6,651 nt of DNA from an uncultured Selenomonadales bacterium (GTDB lineage Bacteria > Bacillota_C > Negativicutes > Selenomonadales > Selenomonadaceae). The notes below the pieces were generated by a model. That model was not told the DNA's origin, searched no databases, and saw only the letters and a list, made by a program, of their open reading frames with translations. The translations under genes and the position numbers were made by a program. The stretch lies in contig CALGGX010000325.1 in NCBI GenBank assembly GCA_937916025.1, positions 1-6,651 of the forward strand, written 5' to 3'. Below, in pieces: positions 4,796 to 6,651 of the stretch; the first letter of the stretch is position 1; each line of letters begins with the position of its first letter.

Positions 4796-6651
4796 ATGAA
4801 AATATTCTACGGCGGCAACGTCAATATCGGAAGGCGCATGCATCAATATGCAAAAGAATCCGAGCGATTCGGAAATATTCGAGCGATGAGCGAAGCCGAT
4901 TTTCGCCTCGTCAATTTGACATGCGTCACCGCGACATGCGGAGAGTATTTCGATAAGCGCAACGGCGATTTGACTTATTTGCGCGCTCGCCCCGAGCAAC
5001 TCAACATTCTGTCGAAAGCCGACATCGATTGCGTGTTGACGGCAAATCATCACGTCGGAGATTACGGCTCGGAAGCATTGCTCGAACAAAATGCGCTTCT
5101 CGATCGCGCGGGGATTTTTCATTGCGGTACGGGAAAAAATATTGACGAAGCGGCTTCGCCCTGCCTCGTTCGTGTCGCCGATCTGACGATTGCGATCTTC
5201 AATGTCGATGCGATGGTTCGAAATTTCGCCGCGACCGATAATCGCGCGGGAACATTTTTTTTGCCGATCGAGCCGCCGCAATTTTGGAAGGAAACATTCG
5301 CCGAGAAAATTTCTGCCGTCCGCCGCAATGTCGATCTGGTTTTCGTTGCCGTCAACTGGGGCATCAATGTCGAGGAAGAACCTTCCGAGCGATTGAAAAC
5401 TCTCGGACGACTGCTTATCGATTGCGGCGCGGATGCCGTGCTCGGCTGTCATCCGACAATTTTCTGTCATGTCGAGAAATACAAAGAACGCCCGATCATT
5501 TACGGCGCGGGAATTTTCCTCACCGATTCTTTGAAACAATTTGATACGGGTGCGTTTTTATTGACGGCGGATCAATCCGGAATTCGACGCATTGAATTTT
5601 TACCGTTGCGATTTGAAAAATGTTGCGTAACGGAAGCGACTCGTTCCAAAGAACGGATCGTCGAAAAGTTCATCAAAGCGAGCGGTGCGACGGAACTCGA
5701 ATTTAATCCGCCGCCGCGTCCGATTGCGAATACCGTTGAATTGCCCGCTCTTCCGAAACAAAAAACGATGTTGGAAGCCGAGTTCACTCCGCGCGCCGAA
5801 TACATTGCAGAAAAAGTCCCCGACGATGCGATCATCAAGCCGGTTCAATTCGGCGAATTGAAAATGCTCGGTTGCAAAATCGAAACGCCGCTCGTCAAGA
5901 GACGCAGCTTGATCTGTGTCGAAACATTTTGGTCGATCGAAAAAAAGACGGATCGGAGCCTTCGGCTGTCGATCAAAGCCGTGCCGGAGCATGAATGTCT
6001 GATGCCGGATTGGGGCGCGAGATCGGAGCATGAGCTTTGCGATTGGATGTTTCCGACCGATCGATGGGAACCGAATGTGATTTATCGCGAGCGATTCGGC
6101 ATTGCTCCGCCGACAATGAAAAACATCGTCAATGTCGATCTCCGATTGGAATTTCAGATCGACGATCGGAAGTATCTGATGCCGACGCCCGTTGAATTGC
6201 AGTTGCCGAACCGTGCTCTCAAAAAGAAAGAATATCCGGCGAGCGTTTTCGAGTCGAAATTCAATCAATGTTGGACGGCGCAACAAATTGTCGACGTTAC
6301 GGACGGCGAATGGATTGTGCCGCCGCCCGACGGTTGGTTTGTCAATTCCGTTGCTTACAATTGGGAGCATGTGATATATCCGGTTCTGAAAGCTCCGCTG
6401 TTGTTTGCACCGATGCCGCAATTTTGGACTTCGGAAGAATATCCTGCGCGCTTGCCGTCGAAGATTGTCGGCGTCGTCGTAAAAGAACGCGTCGATAAAT
6501 TACCCGCCGATCTTCCGCAATTGCAAGTCAAAAACGGCGTGCCATGGACGGCTGCGGTCGAGCTCGGTTTCGCCGCGCGGCAACGTTTTCGCGGACGCAT
6601 GATTGCCGTCACCGGCTCCAGCGGCAAGACGACGACCGTCAACCTGATCAA
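4796..6651 (+). CDS. CapA/PgsA-like domain fused to a beta-sandwich and a MurF-like ligase (3' end cut off by the window edge)
   Basis: The frame is open for 618 codons from ATG 4796 to the right edge. Residues 1 to about 275 resemble CapA/PgsA, the calcineurin-like metallophosphatase-fold protein of capsule poly-gamma-glutamate synthesis: GGNVNIG (6-12), VNLT (39-42), ANHHVGDYG (83-91), VNWG (186-189), GCHP (217-220), VEKYKERPIIYGAGIF (226-241). Several positions that are Asp, Glu, His or Asn in active members are changed here. A Pro-rich linker (about 300-345) leads to a beta-sandwich-like domain (about 355-472) and then a MurF-type ligase N-terminus with P-loop TGSSGKTTT (606-614). The window ends inside the ligase, so the rest, including any C-terminal domain, cannot be seen. 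There is no signal peptide or membrane anchor, although CapA/PgsA proteins are usually membrane-anchored. It lies 36 nt downstream of the first module gene and probably in one operon. CapA-like plus Mur-like domains recall the PgsA/PgsB pair that makes poly-gamma-glutamate, but the ligase half looks more like MurF than PgsB. The product is unknown. Confidence 0.88.
   Translation, partial: MKIFYGGNVNIGRRMHQYAKESERFGNIRAMSEADFRLVNLTCVTATCGEYFDKRNGDLTYLRARPEQLNILSKADIDCVLTANHHVGDYGSEALLEQNALLDRAGIFHCGTGKNIDEAASPCLVRVADLTIAIFNVDAMVRNFAATDNRAGTFFLPIEPPQFWKETFAEKISAVRRNVDLVFVAVNWGINVEEEPSERLKTLGRLLIDCGADAVLGCHPTIFCHVEKYKERPIIYGAGIFLTDSLKQFDTGAFLLTADQSGIRRIEFLPLRFEKCCVTEATRSKERIVEKFIKASGATELEFNPPPRPIANTVELPALPKQKTMLEAEFTPRAEYIAEKVPDDAIIKPVQFGELKMLGCKIETPLVKRRSLICVETFWSIEKKTDRSLRLSIKAVPEHECLMPDWGARSEHELCDWMFPTDRWEPNVIYRERFGIAPPTMKNIVNVDLRLEFQIDDRKYLMPTPVELQLPNRALKKKEYPASVFESKFNQCWTAQQIVDVTDGEWIVPPPDGWFVNSVAYNWEHVIYPVLKAPLLFAPMPQFWTSEEYPARLPSKIVGVVVKERVDKLPADLPQLQVKNGVPWTAAVELGFAARQRFRGRMIAVTGSSGKTTTVNLI
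5255..5262 (+). repeat. T8 run inside the CapA-like domain
   Basis: Eight T encode Phe-Phe and the start of Leu (residues 154-156). The frame is intact across it. It is the third 8-nt homopolymer in this cluster, after G8 at 2559 and T8 at 4783. Confidence 0.6.
5915..6651 (+). repeat. Duplicated beta-sandwich/Mur-ligase module, copy 2
   Basis: Counterpart of 2450-3192 within the second module gene. In this copy the reading frame is continuous: the linker between MPDW and TDRWEP is 14 residues with no G-run, so it serves as the intact template showing that copy 1 is frameshifted. Confidence 0.85.
6557..6627 (+). repeat. 71-bp near-identical direct repeat over the ligase P-loop, copy 2
   Basis: Matches 3098-3168 at 70 of 71 bases. 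Outside the block the copies diverge quickly (for example AAATCAACGACC versus AAGACGACGACC right after it), so the near-identity is local. Confidence 0.9.

Noticed and set aside
4766..5539. Minus-strand open frame (257 codons) opposite the CapA-like domain
   Set aside because: Antisense shadow; the plus-strand frame is continuous, has a ribosome binding site and shows CapA-type motifs.
5600..6421. Minus-strand open frame (273 codons) opposite the second module
   Set aside because: Similar shadow sequence appears opposite the first module too, as expected from duplicated sense DNA rather than from a real gene.
4796..6651. Calling the second module gene capA/pgsA or capB/pgsB
   Set aside because: The CapA-like domain has lost key residues and the ligase looks MurF-like rather than PgsB-like; a symbol would imply poly-gamma-glutamate synthesis that the sequence does not show.

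Overview
The window is protein-coding DNA of moderate GC with no RNA gene, CRISPR array, insertion sequence or phage gene that I can see. Strong GGAGGTGA-type ribosome binding sites, a TTG start and the protein flavour point to a Firmicutes-type bacterium. The GC-leaning codons and Mur-like surface genes make a diderm Negativicute (Selenomonas-like) my best guess. That placement is an inference, as the window holds no phylogenetic marker.

Left part (1-2264, minus strand): two metabolic genes, read from right to left. A UlaG-type metallo-beta-lactamase-fold enzyme (L-ascorbate-6-phosphate lactonase family) starts at a TTG at 2264. After a 73-nt gap comes a decarboxylating 6-phosphogluconate dehydrogenase (gnd) that runs off the left edge. 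Both feed pentose-phosphate intermediates. The Gnd has an acidic insertion of roughly 37 residues and a Tyr where the NADP-binding Arg is expected.

Middle (2265-2360): a 96-bp divergent promoter region with a good extended -10 box (TGCTATAAT) firing rightwards.

Right part (2361-6651, plus strand): an unusual two-gene cluster built on one duplicated module, a beta-sandwich-like domain followed by a MurF-type amino-acid/peptide ligase. In the first gene the module carries a C-terminal VanY/LdcB-type (M15) D-Ala-D-Ala carboxypeptidase. Its reading frame is broken at a run of eight G, so the N-terminal 68 or so codons lie in another frame. In the second gene the module is preceded by a CapA/PgsA-like metallophosphatase domain that has lost most of its expected active-site residues; this gene runs off the right edge inside the ligase P-loop. 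Parts of the two modules are almost identical in DNA (70 of 71 bases around the P-loop), which indicates recent duplication or gene conversion.

Neither protein shows a signal peptide or membrane segment. A reasonable working idea is a cytoplasmic, Mur-ligase-based system that makes or edits a peptide or amino-acid decoration of the envelope, possibly switched by the poly-G tract. The architecture is read from the sequence; the function is inference.
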